A DNA stretch of 64,000 nt from Apium graveolens (Eukaryota; Streptophyta; Magnoliopsida; Apiales; Apiaceae): assembly GCF_009905375.1 (NCBI RefSeq), contig NW_027417670.1:53612-117611 (forward strand), given 5' to 3'. Positions 11,759 to 24,422 of the stretch are shown piece by piece. The first letter of the stretch is position 1; each line of letters begins with the position of its first letter. The notes beneath the pieces are model-generated. The model made no database searches and had not been told where the DNA came from. It saw only the letters and a program-made list of their open reading frames with translations. The translations under genes and the position numbers were made by a program.

Positions 11759-13097
11759 ATGGAATCTGAAAATGGAAGTGGAAATGACAAGCACCGCAAG
11801 ATCAATGATGGTGATCATTCTGACCAAGACCAAAGTCTTAGCCATTCTAATTCTTCAGCATCCTCAATTTCCACATCATCACTGGATTCTAATCCGTTAC
11901 AGTCAGATGATGATGTAAACGCTTCTAGCTCCCTGGAAAAATCTGAAAATGATGACTACAAGTCAACACCTGCAGAGTGGAGTATGATGAGCCTATCGCC
12001 AAGGTCTGCGTATTCACATACTGAATTCAGTACCTACAGTTCTGCAACATTGCCACCGCCACCTCAAGTGATGGGAAGGCCTCCAGAATATCCGGGGTTT
12101 GACCCTAACCGAATTCCAGCATCTGTTTTTGCTACTAATAATAAGCCTGCATCAGGTATGGAATGGAGTGTGGCTTCAAATGAGTCCTTGTTTAGTATTC
12201 AAATGGGGAATATGAGTTTTACAAGAGATCATTTCAACTGGATGAAGTCTGGAGAGCTTAAAAGTCCTGATTCTGAGTTTGCAAACATTCCACCTGGTCT
12301 ACCTCCCATCACAGAAACTCCATCAAATCATTCCTATGGCCTTCCAGTTGTGAATGAACTCGAATTAGATAACGAAAGAAAAAGTACTTCTAGTTGGGGC
12401 AGACAATCTATTGAAACAGAAGCAAATAAAACTAACAAAGAAACATCCACAAATGCTGAGAGGATTCGTTTGTCTGATCGCTCTTCTAATGCCTCTGATG
12501 GTCATGGAATGCATCCAGCTCTCGAACCTCCTACGCCTGCCAGAGTCTCCCAACAATCAGATGGTAGTAGGATGAGCACTAGCTCTTTTGCATTTCCAGT
12601 GTAAGTTCTTACTCTCTCAAATATCAAATTAAAATCTCTAGCATGTAAAGTTGTGCTGAACTGCTGATGCATCTACTTAGTACTTGTACCTCACAAGGGT
12701 GGCTCTGGCTATAGGCGAGCAAGGCTCGCGCCTAGGGCCCCCTACGCTAGGGCCCCCTACGCTCAAGGGCCCCAAAAATTTCAACTCTTTTAAGTAAAAA
12801 TTTAAGAATTTGCATACTTTATATAGATTAGGGCCCCATAAACTGATTTCGGCTAGGGCCCCCTGAATCTCAGGGCCGGCCTTGGTACCTCGACAACAAA
12901 ACCATGGCACTGACTTAAATCTAACTCTACATTACAGATTTGGAGGTGAAACGCCTGCAAAGACTCCTGTTCAGAAGCCAGAGGCGCAGCCAGAAGCCCC
13001 TGAAGAACCCGAAAACCCCGCTAAGACTGGATGGTTTCCCTGCTCCTGCTCCTACTCATGTTGTTGGTGGCCTTTTCCTTTAAGTTGCTGCAGATGA
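11759..13097 (+). CDS. Ser-rich plant protein with Cys-rich C-terminus (333 aa)
   Basis: Exons 11759-12600 and 12938-13097 join through a GTAAGT donor and an ACAG acceptor (GT+A = Val). I start at the ATG of MESENGSG; no in-frame ATG precedes it nearby. The first 100 residues are Ser/Asp/Asn-rich and disordered-looking. A middle part contains TPAEWSMMSLSPRSAYS, PPPPQVMGRPPEYPGFDPN and a MEWSVASNESLFSIQMGNMS segment that looks conserved. The end is Pro/Glu-rich, then GWFPCSCSYSCCWWPFPLSC, a Cys/Trp-rich tail suited to S-acylation or metal/membrane contact. I recognise it only as the type of plant protein annotated as uncharacterised. There is no enzyme motif. The single intron contains a hAT MITE. 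Confidence 0.8.
12694..12884. mobile_element. hAT-type MITE inside an intron
   Basis: A 191-bp element with ends CAAGGGTGGCTCTGG and (inverted) CAAGGCCGGCCCTGAG, flanked by 8-bp duplications GTACCTCA (12686-12693) and GTACCTCG (12885-12892). The interior is GC-rich with two copies of AGGGCCCCCTACGCT and further AGGGCCCC words. An 8-bp target duplication and CA(A/G)GG ends fit hAT. It lies about 95 bp after the donor and 53 bp before the acceptor of the host intron, so splicing sites are untouched. Confidence 0.85.
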
Positions 13098-13984
13098 CGC
13101 AAAGAGAGATTCAAAATTTGCAGCTCAAATTTACCGTCTTTGCATGTTGTGATCATAGTCTAGCTAATTTTATCAAATATATTTTGTAACCCTGAATCTT
13201 TTGATAAAATTAATAGAACATGATTGAATTTCCTTTCATACAAGATTGATCTTAACTATTTATATCATCTCAGATTTTTAAGTTCACCTTGCAGTCATTT
13301 ATAGTATTCATCTCCTCTTCCCCAGATTGCATGTCATATTATGACTTTTTCCAGATTAATTTGCCAAACTATGAATGCCTCTACAAACAAAATCATTACA
13401 GTCTGTACATGTAAGCTCAGGTGGTAAATGCTTATATACTGTTGTTCCAGTGTACGATTCTCGTTCATCCCAAAATTTTCGAGAACATATACTCATTTGC
13501 AAAGCATACGAGAAAATCGTTACAATCTGTACATGTACTGAGTGTCATATTCTTGGCAAGAGCCAAGAAGCACCATTATTGGAAAACTCCAGTTAAACAT
13601 GAACAAGAACTATCCATCTGCTTACTACAAATTAAGTAAGAAATCTTGTGACATAAAGGTGTGGATTAAAATAAGTAAAGCTGTCTAGCTGCTAAATACT
13701 TAATTTGTGTGTCCTCTTCTGCACTAGAATAATACAGGGAGAAACGAGGATTTATTTAAAGTAACGGAAATTGATCATATCAAGCTATTGTTGCTAACCA
13801 TTTGTCCGCGATAATATAGCAGATAAGCCACCATTTTTAGAGCTAGAGTGTTGTCTTAGCTTACCTTTTCAGGGCCTACTTAACAAATGCATCTTTTTTA
13901 TTTTTCAACAAACTCATATTTTCTTCAATCTTATTTACGCCAAGGCCTAATTACTAATGCTTTTTGTTTTTTTAAGGAAACTAA
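13098..13984. other. 3' flank of the Ser-rich gene; no further gene seen
   Basis: The likely 3' UTR extends to about 13230. ACAATCTGTACATGTA and ACAGTCTGTACATGTA occur about 130 bp apart (13397, 13522), a small diverged duplication. No other structure was seen. Confidence 0.45.
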
Positions 13985-14400
13985 GTGTCCGTTTGGGAAA
14001 TCTTAAAATAAGTAACTTATGACTTAAAATAATTAAGTGCGAAATAAGTGATAAGTTGATAAATACTTATAAGTTCTATAAGTGTTTGGATAAATTTACT
14101 TATAAGTCAGAAGTTTTTTTACTTAAATAAATTAAAACAAATAATTATTAACTACAATTATTTTAATTCATGAATCTGAAATTAAAAAATATTTAAAAAT
14201 TTATATTTTAAAATCAAAACTTTAGAAAAAAGTGAAAAAATGAAAATAAGTTGGAAAAAAGTACGTCACTGCCAACTTTCAACTTATCAGCTTATAAGTT
14301 GTAAATTCAGCTTATAAGTTGGGTCGACAAACACTCGTCGATAAGTTGTTACGGGCTTATAAGCCATAAGTGGCTTATAAGTAAGTTGACAAACAGACCC
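13985..14400. mobile_element. MITE with TAA target site (PIF/Harbinger-like)
   Basis: Ends GTGTCCGTTTGG and, inverted, GGGTCTGTTTGT bound a 416-bp non-coding block flanked on both sides by TAA. The interior is full of CTTATAAGT palindromes near both ends. A TAA duplication and these ends suit PIF/Harbinger (Tourist-like) elements; hAT is the alternative. Confidence 0.65.
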
Positions 14401-15440
14401 TAATTCTTATGAGTGTTTAGGACGTGAAATAAAAGAATACTAAAATTTAGAGTTGATTTTGGTACATATTTTAACCTGTTTTAAAAAAAAATTATCAAAA
14501 ATATCTTTATTTTCAAATTTATTATTAAAAATACGGTAAAAACTGCATATGAGTTTTAAGTTGTACGAAATTGCGTATTAGATTAAGATGTTGGATTTCA
14601 TTTTTCATATAAGTTTGCATCATACTTTAAGAAAATTGCAAACTTGATATTTTGTAAAAATCCCAGAAGAATTAATTTTCCAATCCATTTCTTTAAAAAA
14701 TACCTTTTTTAGAAACATCATAATGTTTTTTTCCTGTGTGTTTGAATGGATTACAGGCTGCCAATGCCGTATAAATATCAACTAGAAAAGGTTCGTAATT
14801 GGAATATTCAAAATAATTTCTAAGGCTGTGCTTGTCAATCTTTTTGCTTTGAGCAACTTTTTGACCGACGCTTCTTCGGACAACAATTTTAGAATTTACC
14901 AAACTTGACAGCAAAAAACTGTTTAACTGTCTGAAACGGTAATACCAAATGAGACCTAAGTCTCCGGTTCTAAAAATATCTCTGATTTTATTTTGATTTA
15001 TTTTGATTTTTACAAACATGACAATAATAAATCAGCATCAATTTTCGAAAAAAATATAAATCATTTTCACGGAGGAGGACAATTTCAACAAAAGTGCGGG
15101 GCCCACTGCGCCAATGGGCAGCTTGTGATGGACAAGTCACGTGGCTTTCCCCACCACCATGGAAAAGATAGACCCCTTAATCCGCAGACTTGTTGAACCG
15201 GTGACCCCAGGGGTCCGGTCGTTGTTCGAGACCCGCTCCGGCGGTTAACCGAAAGACTTTGTTGGCATTCGTATTAAACGGGACATTGATCGGATTTTAT
15301 AATAATTGTTTGGCATTTATGGGACCTATTCCTTCTCTATACATTAATTTATTGGATATTGGGGCCCGCATATCGTGTTAACGCTAGGCAAAAGGGATGC
15401 TGTAACTTTTTAAAAAAGAAGAAAAAAGAGCTGCGGTAAT
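14401..15440. other. Intergenic DNA; short GC-richer stretch with a G-box
   Basis: 15095-15260 is clearly richer in GC than its surroundings and holds a CACGTG G-box in GTCACGTGGC near 15136. A 108-codon minus-strand frame at 14693-15019 shows no recognisable domain, so I do not call it. No gene is supported. Confidence 0.4.
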
Positions 15441-16625
15441 TCGGGCGACGAGCCGGATTTCGAGCCGGACATAATTCGAGCCGAGATTAATCAAATTGAA
15501 TCGAGCCGGCTCGTTTAACTAATGGAACCTAAATCTCTGTCAGAACTCGACTCGTTTAATTTCAAAAGTCGAGTCGAACAAGATCGTTTAGCTAAATGAG
15601 CTGGTTTTAACGAGTCGTGCGAGTCGGCTCATTTAGTTTTAAACTTAATCGGCCCAAATTCTTTACGCAAACTCGACTCATTTAATTTCACAAATAGAGT
15701 CGAGCCGGCTCGTTTAATTAAACAAATCTAAACGAGTCGTAACATTTGCTAGAACTCGACTCGTTTAATTAAACGAGCCGAGTCGAGCCCACTTCAACGA
15801 GTTTGAGTCGGCCGACCTCGCGAGCTGCCCGACTCAAATTACAGCCCGAGGACTAACCAATCAAACCTAACTAAGAATACTTAATTGTTTATATTTCAAC
15901 TCGTTAAAAGTTTACGATGGACTCAAGTTTTAATCGAGTCAAAAAATTTTATGTGTGTCGATTTATAAACTAAAAATTTATTTACAAATATATCGAAGAA
16001 TAGCTCGTAAATATATTCTATTCCCACAATTCTAAATTACGGTCGCACGATGTCAACGACACAACTTTATATTCAATAATCTGATGGTGGCTAGTTTATA
16101 ACCTCGTTGATACAAACTCGAAAATGAATTAATGTGTTCCACAACGTGCGTAAACTAGTTCTATATGTCACACTATCGAGCGACCAGATTATATGATTCG
16201 ATACACAATTGAAACTGAGAAATTCAAAAAAAATATTTTATTGTCTTATTAATCACTTATTGATATCTTAATCATGATTAAGACAAATGTAATTCGAGGC
16301 AGGCGGCTCGCGAGCTCGTCCGACTTGCACTCGTTTAAGCAGACTCGACTCGGTTCGTTTAGTTAAACGTGTTAAGTTTGGTCAGAGGTTCTAGCCCGTT
16401 TAATTAAAACGGGCGGCTCAACTTGACTCATGAAATTTAACGAGCTGAGTTCGGATAAAGTTTTAGGCTCGATTAAGTGTAAAATTAAACGAGTCGGCTC
16501 GACTGACTCGTTATAGCTCGTGAAATTAAAAGTCAAGTCCGGGTAGAAATTTAAACTCGATTAGTTAAACGAGTCGGCTCGGCTTGATTAACCTCTTCTC
16601 AAATTACTCCCGGTTTGAAACTCGC
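15440..16625. repeat. Long degenerate CGAGCCGGCTCGTTTAA-type repeat
   Basis: Palindromic words such as GAGCCGGCTCG, ACTCGACTCGTTTAAT and TTAAACGAGTCGGCTCG recur more than fifteen times in both orientations in two clusters (15450-15850 and 16300-16620), separated by AT-rich DNA. It looks like a non-autonomous transposon or nested pair with complex ends. There are no coding domains. A related but shorter pattern recurs in each tandem unit (for example about 30005-30340). Confidence 0.55.
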
Positions 16626-17236
16626 CTCGCTTGGCCTAAATTACTGCTCTAATCACGACGACAAACTCAAATAGTTACGAACATGTAATATAAAATAACA
16701 AAATACGTTACATAGTAAATACAGAGTAAGAAATAGTCACTTACCTAAATTACACAAATATATAATTCACATTAGAACTCATTTAATTATTAATAACCCA
16801 TCAAAAATGACACATCACAAATTTTTAACTTTTCCTCAATTTGAATTATGAGCAAGATGTTTTTCGCCATTTTGACCCTCTAAACAATGTTTTATTGTAA
16901 AACGCAAAACAAAAAAGTCGTAAATTATGAAAAAAGAGTTTTTCAGAAAGTCCAGAATCAACAAATTATGACTTATGATCAATTTTCTACGAATTTTATA
17001 AGATTTTTAATTTTTGGATATAAAAAACCGATTCACTGTGTGGTTATTAGTCAATTTAAATTACGAGTTCGACGAAGACATGTTATTAATAAGGTGAAAT
17101 ATTTGTAATGTCTCATATCAATAAAATTTGTTTGATATTTTTATAATACCAATTAAATAACTAATGTGTATCAAGTTTACTAACTTGACCACATATGAGA
17201 TTATTTTTAGGACTGGGCATACATGAAATTTGACAT

Positions 17237-17520
17237 AAGCCGTCATAAAATCTGTTGATCACCCAGACTTTCAAGATTTTCCGACAAAAATTACGGACCC
17301 AGTTGATTTTGATGTTGTCTATAACCTATTTGATCAGATAAAAGACTCGAGTTTCATTCTAGTTAATGCCCCGAAAGTCTTGAATCTTGATATGGTCCTT
17401 AATACCGACATGTTACAAAAATGAGAGGACATTGAAGGCGATTTCTTCCATGGTGGGTTGATGTATCATGAGTGTTATACGTTCATAATGGACAAACCGC
17501 TCGAGCATATGGATTAAAAG
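17237..17520 (+). pseudogene. Unidentified coding-like relic
   Basis: In one frame from 17237 to a TAA at 17516-17518, only one stop (TGA, about 17422) interrupts an otherwise protein-like translation that includes DFPTKITDPVDFDVVYNLF and EGDFFHGGLMYHECYTF. There is no Met start, no splice sites I trust and no family I recognise. It could be a fragment of a host gene or of an element, or chance. Confidence 0.35.
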
Positions 17521-19430
17521 TTTATGAAATAAGTGTTTTCAGATAATATGTCGTGGATGATTAAACTTATATCTGATTGTTATAATAAAATTGATTTTGC
17601 TTGAAGTCAACATAATGTATTTAAATTGTGTATGCAAGTTCTTATTTAATACCAGCCAATACATATTTTGATTTATCACAAGGGCTTATTCAGTAGGTTT
17701 GTACGAGTGTTTTCCAACCATTGTATAATTTTCCCGATGGTCTAATACAATTTTTTACTTAAAAAAACTTATGACATGTTTGATGTTTGTAAAGTTTTGA
17801 AAAATTAATAATAAAACTTTTATCTTTTTTTATGATAAAAACCCGTGAACAAAATTTTATATATAATTTTATTGACCTATTTTTTTTCTTATTGTTATAA
17901 TTTTAAAATATAGTTACACATTTTTAAAATTTGAAGATAAAAATATTAATAATTAAATCAACATAAATGTTTCGAATGATAACCCGCTGAGATCGGTGAA
18001 CAAAATGATATACGGTTTCCATTTTATTGGCAATTTTAACATTGAACCCCTTAAAAATATCATAAAAAAACTTGTCGTTATATCAAGATTATCATTCTGA
18101 AATTTTGTGCATTTCAAGTTAAAATCATAAATATAATTCTTGATCCAAAATTATGAGAAATACACTGTCACATGTTTCTTATAGTAATTACCATTTACAA
18201 AAGTTGAGGACGATAATGAATCCGATATGAAGTTAAAAAAACAGAAGGATCTTGATTCGTTTACAAATATGTTTCTTCTTTAATATAAAATAAAATTTTG
18301 TACTCAACATCCATAATTTAGAAATTTGTATTTTATAACATGTTTCACTTTTTATTAAAATATCTATAAATATAATTGTATGTCATGGATAACTGCAAAT
18401 ATAAGTTTTCAATTTCATCATGTTTCCCTTTCAATTTGCATGATTAGAATATATAAATTGATGAAGTATATAAAAAAAGAGAAAAAATATATTTTATTAT
18501 AATATGACGTGTTCTCGATTAAAATAGGGAATATGCTTATATAACTAACAACCAACAATATTAAAAGAAAATATTATAACAAAAAAATTATTACAATAAT
18601 GAAATTACTCAATTATAACAATATTGTATATGTTAACATAAATTTCATTACATAATAAAATCATTTTGATTTTTCATCTCAGGTTCAAAATGATAGTTAT
18701 TTTGATGAGTGCTTAAGAGACCGTGACTCGCACAGACAATTATGCTAATATTAAAAGTAAAACGACAAAACTTAATTGTAATTAATTTAAACGAATATCA
18801 ACTAAATAACAACTCTAACATGATATTACATAATAGGTGCATTTAATCTGAATTGTGCAGCTATTTTAGGTTATTTTTTATGTTGCAAGTATAATTACAA
18901 ATTTACATAACATAATTTCACAAATATTTTTCAAAATTTAAGTTGAAAACATGGTTGCAAATTACAAATCGGTTTCAAAACCAATATTTTCAAATATTTA
19001 TTAAAAATGATAATATTTTTCTAAAAACCTTTTAAAAATTTGATATGTATGAAAAACCCCAAGATAATAATTAAATCCATTTCTTGTATTATTATTAAAA
19101 TTAATTAATTAATTTAATTTTATTTAATTTTAGAAACACAAAATAAATAAATAAATAAATTAGAAAATGGTAGAAGAGGAGGAGAGAGAAGAAAAAGGAA
19201 AGACAAGAAACAAAGAACAACAAGAACGCGTTTTCACAAAGAACAATCACTGTTGAGTCTTCCTTCTCTCTCTTCTCTCACCACTTTCTCTCTCTACCCA
19301 TCTTTACAATCACCACCAAAATTAGGGCTTGGGTTTGGGGTTTTTCAGCAAACCAAGCTCAATAAACACTCAAAATCTCGTCAAGATTCAATCTTTTTAT
19401 ATTTTCTTGGACCCTTTAAGGGTTTGAATA
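17521..19430. other. AT-rich intergenic DNA and receptor-kinase promoter/leader
   Basis: Very AT-rich to about 19150, with no gene seen. From 19160 a GA-rich (GGAGGAGAGAGAAG) and then CT-rich (TTCTCTCTCTT, TTTCTCTCTCTAC) stretch is typical of a plant core promoter and 5' UTR for the gene starting at 19431. Confidence 0.5.
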
Positions 19431-22400
19431 ATGGGTCATTTCAAATTCTACAGCCCTCACAAACCCTTCAAGTTCTTGATTTTCTTTTGGGTTTTTGCTT
19501 CAGTTTTCGGGTCGGAGCTCTCTGGACCCGATTCGGATAAATCAGCTTTGTTGGAGATGAAAGCCTCTGTTTCTGACCCTACTGGAATGCTGTCCAGCTG
19601 GCAATCAGCAAGTGTTAATCACTGTTCTTGGTTTGGTGTTAGCTGTGATGCTAATTCTAGGGTTTTGGCTGTTAATGTTACTGGCGGTGGAGGTAATTCT
19701 GGTTCTTTTTCTTGTGATAAGTATGCTAAGTTTTCGATATATGGTTTCGGGATTAGAAGGGTTTGTAGTGGTAATAGTGTTGTGTTAAGTGGTAAGATTT
19801 CACCTGGTGTTGTTAAGTTAAGTGAGCTTAGGGTTTTGTCATTGCCTTTTAATGGGTTGAGTGGCGAAATTCCGGGGGGAATTTGGGGGATGGAGAAACT
19901 CGAGGTTCTTGATCTCGAGGGGAATTCGATTGGAGGGGTTTTGCCTAGTGATATTAAAGGGTTGAGGAATTTGAGGGTTCTTAATTTGGGGTTTAATGAG
20001 ATTGTAGGGGAGATTCCGAGTTCGTTGTCGGGTTGTGGAGGATTACAAGTGTTGAATTTGGCAGGGAATCAGTTGAATGGGACAATTCCGGTGTTTTTGG
20101 GAAAGTTTGGGGATTTGAGAGGGGTTTATTTGTCGTTTAATAGGCTTAGTGGACAGATTCCTCCTGAGATTGGATTTAGCTGTCGGAAACTTGAGCATTT
20201 GGAGCTTGCGAGTAATTATCTTGTCGGAGGGATACCTAGCAGTTTGGGTAATTGTAGCATGCTGCAGTCACTTTTGCTATATTCGAATATTCTAGAAGAG
20301 GTAATTCCTATGGAACTTGGACAATTAAGTAAACTTCAAGTTTTGGATGTTTCAAGGAATAGTTTGAGTGGAATGATACCCCCTGAACTTGGAAAGTGTT
20401 CTGAGTTATCTGTTGTAGTGTTCTCAAACTTGTGGGATCCTCTTAGTGGCGGTGCTGAGTCAGAATCTGATTTGTCGCCGACCTCTGGTCATATGGAATT
20501 TAACTTTTTTCAAGGAACAATTCCCACAGGACTTGTTACTCTTCCGAAGCTCAAGGTATTATGGGCACCAAGAGCCACTTTGGAAGGAAAACTTCCCAGT
20601 GATTGGGGTACTTGCAACAGCCTGGAAATGGTGAATTTGGCCGAAAATTATTTCATGGGAGAAATTCCTGTTGGTCTAACCAGATGCAAGGGCTTGTACT
20701 TTCTTGATTTGAGTTCAAATAGGCTGACAGGGGGCCTTGTCGGGAGTCTTCAAGTTCCTTGTATGACCCTGTTCGATGTCAGCAGTAATTTTCTGTCCGG
20801 TTCTATGCCCTTGTTCAATTCTAGTGCCTGTCCTCTTATTCCTTCAATAAGCCATAAGTCTTTTGAACCCTACACTCCCTCAACTGCATATGTTTCATTT
20901 TTAGCATATGGAGCTCGAAATGCAACTTCATTCCCATCATTTGGAGATGTTGGTAATCTTGCAATCTTGCACAACTTCGGTGGCAACAACTTTACTGGTG
21001 GATTCTCTTCGGTACCAATTTCGCGAGAGAGATTAGGTTCACATACTGTTTATGCATTTCTAGCTGGCCAAAACAAGATGAGTGGACCAATTCCGGGTGG
21101 ATTATTTGGGAAGTGTGAAATGTTGAAGGGCTTTATTGTTAATGTCAGTGGAAATGAATTATCTGGTCAATTTCCTCCACAAATTGGTTCAATGTGCAGG
21201 TCTCTCATACATTTGGATACCTCTAGAAATCAGATTGCTGGAGCAATTCCTAATTTTGGAGGTTTGGTTTCTCTTGTTGCTTTAAATTTGAGTTGGAATC
21301 GTTTACAAGGTGCGGTTCCTGCCAGTCTTGGTCAGATCAGTAATCTTAAATCTATTTCTTTAGCCGGAAATAACCTTACTGGCCCTGTACCTGCGAGCTT
21401 ATGGAAGCTGCAGTCTTTAGAAGTGCTTGATGTTTCTTCGAACTCTCTCTCTGGGGAGATTCCAGACACTGTTGTGCATTTGACCAACCTCACCACTCTG
21501 CTGCTTAACAACAATAAATTCTCTGGTCAGCTTCCCCCTGGTTTGGCAAATGTGACTACACTTTCAGTGTTCAACGTGTCTTTTAATAACCTATCCGGGC
21601 CGGTCCCCCTAAATAGTAACTCAATTAAATGTAATGATCTCGTTGGGAACCCATTTCTGCAGCCCTGCCGCGTGTACTCTTTGTCAGGATCATCTTCAGA
21701 TCAACAAGGAGGGAATTTCGAAAATGATGCTGCTTCCCCTTCTGTGAGCGAAAACAGCAAAAAGAGTAGCAATAATGGTTTCAATTCGATCGAGATTGCA
21801 TCCATAACATCTGCATCAGCTATTGTATCAGTTCTGCTTGCTCTAATTGTCCTGTTCTTTTACACCCGAAAGTGGCATCCAAAGTCCAGGGTTGGGGGGT
21901 CTATCAGAAAGGAAGTTACTGTATTCACTGATATAGGGGTTCCTTTATCCTTTGAGAATGTAGTGCGTGCCACAGGAAGTTTTAATGCTAGTAATTGCAT
22001 AGGGAATGGAGGTTTTGGAGCAACCTACAAAGCTGAAATTTCCCCGGGCGTCTTGGTTGCTATAAAACGGCTTTCAGTTGGACGGTTCCAAGGAGTCCAG
22101 CAGTTTGATGCAGAAATCAAAACGCTTGGCAGATTGCGCCATCCTAATCTCGTTACCCTAATTGGCTATCATGCAAGTGAGACAGAGATGTTTCTGATTT
22201 ATAATTATCTACCTGGAGGTAATCTGGAGAAATTTATTCAGGAAAGATCTACAAGAGCAGTGGATTGGAGGATACTTCACAAGATTGCTTTGGACATAGC
22301 ACGGGCGCTGGCATATCTGCATGATCAATGCGTGCCACGTGTTCTACATCGTGATGTAAAGCCTAGCAATATATTGTTGGATGAAGACTTCAATGCTTAT

Positions 22401-22823
22401 TTGTCCGACTTTGGATTAGCTAGACTCCTTGGAACATCAGAGACCCATGCTACTACTGGCGTTGCTGGGACTTTTGGATATGTAGCTCCCGAGTACGCAA
22501 TGACTTGTCGTGTTTCTGACAAGGCTGATGTCTATAGTTATGGAGTGGTGCTACTTGAGTTAATTTCGGACAAAAAAGCCTTAGATCCCTCATTTTCTTC
22601 ATATGGTAACGGTTTCAACATTGTTGCTTGGGCATGTATGCTTTTGCGGCAAGGACGTGCCAAAGAATTCTTCACAGCAGGATTATGGGATGCAGGTCCG
22701 CATGATGATCTGGTTGAAGTGTTACACCTGGCAGTTGTATGCACTGTCGAAACTTTGTCTACGAGGCCAACTATGAAGCAAGTTGTTCGGCGGCTGAAGC
22801 AACTTCAACCGGCGTCATGTTAG
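19431..22823 (+). CDS. RPK2: RPK2/TOAD2-type leucine-rich repeat receptor-like kinase
   Basis: A single uninterrupted 1130-residue frame, as expected for the intronless RPK2 gene (Arabidopsis protein about 1150 residues). Order: hydrophobic signal peptide (about 10-28); LRR N-terminal cap ending HCSWFGVSC (about 33-74); about twenty LRRs (about 120-730) with a non-LRR island around 455-530; membrane segment [14 protein letters not shown] (about 797-811); cytosolic kinase from about 840. Kinase motifs are complete: Gly loop [11 protein letters not shown] (about 858), VAIKRL Lys (about 877), HRDVKPSN (about 973), DFG (993), APE, and the conserved ending [20 protein letters not shown]. The Arg-Asp in HRD makes it a probable active RD kinase. 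Family knowledge: RPK2 acts at the plasma membrane in CLE-peptide/meristem signalling, anther and embryo development. No defect is visible. Confidence 0.93.
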   Translation: MGHFKFYSPHKPFKFLIFFWVFASVFGSELSGPDSDKSALLEMKASVSDPTGMLSSWQSASVNHCSWFGVSCDANSRVLAVNVTGGGGNSGSFSCDKYAKFSIYGFGIRRVCSGNSVVLSGKISPGVVKLSELRVLSLPFNGLSGEIPGGIWGMEKLEVLDLEGNSIGGVLPSDIKGLRNLRVLNLGFNEIVGEIPSSLSGCGGLQVLNLAGNQLNGTIPVFLGKFGDLRGVYLSFNRLSGQIPPEIGFSCRKLEHLELASNYLVGGIPSSLGNCSMLQSLLLYSNILEEVIPMELGQLSKLQVLDVSRNSLSGMIPPELGKCSELSVVVFSNLWDPLSGGAESESDLSPTSGHMEFNFFQGTIPTGLVTLPKLKVLWAPRATLEGKLPSDWGTCNSLEMVNLAENYFMGEIPVGLTRCKGLYFLDLSSNRLTGGLVGSLQVPCMTLFDVSSNFLSGSMPLFNSSACPLIPSISHKSFEPYTPSTAYVSFLAYGARNATSFPSFGDVGNLAILHNFGGNNFTGGFSSVPISRERLGSHTVYAFLAGQNKMSGPIPGGLFGKCEMLKGFIVNVSGNELSGQFPPQIGSMCRSLIHLDTSRNQIAGAIPNFGGLVSLVALNLSWNRLQGAVPASLGQISNLKSISLAGNNLTGPVPASLWKLQSLEVLDVSSNSLSGEIPDTVVHLTNLTTLLLNNNKFSGQLPPGLANVTTLSVFNVSFNNLSGPVPLNSNSIKCNDLVGNPFLQPCRVYSLSGSSSDQQGGNFENDAASPSVSENSKKSSNNGFNSIEIASITSASAIVSVLLALIVLFFYTRKWHPKSRVGGSIRKEVTVFTDIGVPLSFENVVRATGSFNASNCIGNGGFGATYKAEISPGVLVAIKRLSVGRFQGVQQFDAEIKTLGRLRHPNLVTLIGYHASETEMFLIYNYLPGGNLEKFIQERSTRAVDWRILHKIALDIARALAYLHDQCVPRVLHRDVKPSNILLDEDFNAYLSDFGLARLLGTSETHATTGVAGTFGYVAPEYAMTCRVSDKADVYSYGVVLLELISDKKALDPSFSSYGNGFNIVAWACMLLRQGRAKEFFTAGLWDAGPHDDLVEVLHLAVVCTVETLSTRPTMKQVVRRLKQLQPASC

Positions 22824-23860
22824 CAAGATAGGAGCAACCAGCTGATGACATAGTGATTAGTAGGATCTAAGCACAGCCAGCAACTGTATGTTTTAAATAT
22901 TAATATAATCAGCTGATGGGCATATGTGAAGCAATTGTGTAGGCTTTTTATTTATTTATTTTTTTGGTTAATGAATGTTTGAAATATTGAAATAATCATG
23001 TAGAGTTGTATTGTTTCATAATATCAGATTTAACTTGATCCACAGTTATAGATTGTCCAACAAGCATATTACTTTTGTGCTTCTTTTTTTTTTGGTTCGT
23101 AGTTAGCTCGTGTTGTTTCTGTCGGGTGAATAGCTTGGATTGATCATGATTGTGTCTTGGCTTGATTCGCCTCCAAATCAGTTGTACTAGATTTCGGTTT
23201 TGTCGGGGCATCTAACTGATTTAGAATCAGTCAAATACTGATATCTAGCTTCAATTCTCTACTGATTAATGGAAGAAACAGTCGGGGATGCTTTATTTTT
23301 GGTAAATTTATTTCGATATTACTATTTCTGGTAAATTTTTTGATTCAGTTTAGCACTCCTTGTGAATTTGTAGTGTTTGTGCATCCAGCTATACAATATT
23401 TATCTGGAGTTGCCCCTCGTGTTGCTGTGTTCCCTGTGTTCCAGTCTTTAAACACTCGAGCCTGATAAGTTTTCGTTATCGTTGCTCATTTGAATAGTTA
23501 GTACATTATTTATCTCGCTGAATGGAAATTATACTTGCATGCTCTGCAAACTCCCGTCGGACAAATTTAGTTATCATTTGTTCTATGGTTAAGGATTTTG
23601 TTTGATTTTCAGCAGCTGCTGCTGATTTAGGCCGTATGAATATGTATTCGCTGGGTTAAGTATTTGGTGGCTAACCGGAATATTTTTAGATAACATTTCT
23701 GATAAATTACGGTATATTTCATCTAGGCTAAATGGACAAAGGAACTCAAGAAGCACCATACCATATGTTTCTTCTGCTACCTTAAATTTCTCCATTCCTT
23801 TGCATAATAGTCATCGTCTTACTGTATAATTCTCAGTCATTCCTGGGAAACTTCCAGGCA
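22824..23860. other. 3' UTR and spacer, no gene seen
   Basis: Follows the receptor kinase stop. TTTATTTATTTATTTTTTTGG at about 22949 and other T-rich runs occur. No coding domain was found on either strand. Confidence 0.45.
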
Positions 23861-24003
23861 GTGCTAGATGTAGATGGTCAAGAACTACAAGCCGGTGCAA
23901 AGTACAAGATGCACAGGGTGGAGGATATGGCGGTGGCCTTGGCCTCTAGACGGGTGGAGGATATGGCGGTGGCCTTGGCCTCTAGACGGGCCTACCGGTA
24001 AGT
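23861..24003 (+). pseudogene. Kunitz-type protease inhibitor fragment with 36-bp duplication
   Basis: From about 23861 one frame gives VLDVDGQELQAGAKY, the conserved start of mature Kunitz (STI/miraculin) inhibitors. After a frame change the next bases encode GGGYGGGLGL, corresponding to the family's RGxGGGL segment. A 36-bp piece (23916-23951) is repeated exactly at 23952-23987. Both copies contain an in-frame TAG in the second frame. Only about 30 codons of a roughly 200-codon gene are present, so it is a relic. It lies just left of the tandem array. Confidence 0.55.
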
Positions 24004-24422
24004 GTTTACCAGTAAAATAAAAAAATGGATGCCAATTTAAGTTTGTCTAATGATATGAATATTGTGTAGAAGAGTAGAAAGAACAAAAAAGACTCCCAAA
24101 ATTTTCAGCCAGAACATGTCAGTGATGTTGTAGATATGCTAACTTCATCTTTGATGGGCCTTCCAAGTCCACCAACGTGCTGGAAATGATACTTGAATCA
24201 ATGAGTTCTTAAACCAGAGCTATCTTAATAGCAACAGGGCCTTGCACTTTTTTTTTTCTGGGCATACACATTAAGCACCTAAAATTTACAGGTGTGACTC
24301 ATTTTAATTGGCTTTGAATTTTAATGATGATTGGCTTCTGCTTTTACAAAGTCTACCCTATTCCAAATGAACCAAATTTATAAATTTTAGTACTTAGAAT
24401 GAGCTCACTGGACAAATATTTT

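Noticed and set aside
14693..15019. 108-codon minus-strand open frame
   Set aside because: No recognisable domain, no splice or promoter context, and the DNA looks like ordinary plant repeat sequence.
15095..15260. GC-richer stretch considered as a structural RNA gene or exon
   Set aside because: No tRNA or rRNA signature and no open frame with domain content; only a G-box was supportable.
19253..19540. Frame overlapping the receptor-kinase start
   Set aside because: Different frame from the LRR kinase, no ATG of its own in good context, and it overlaps the leader; treated as a shadow.
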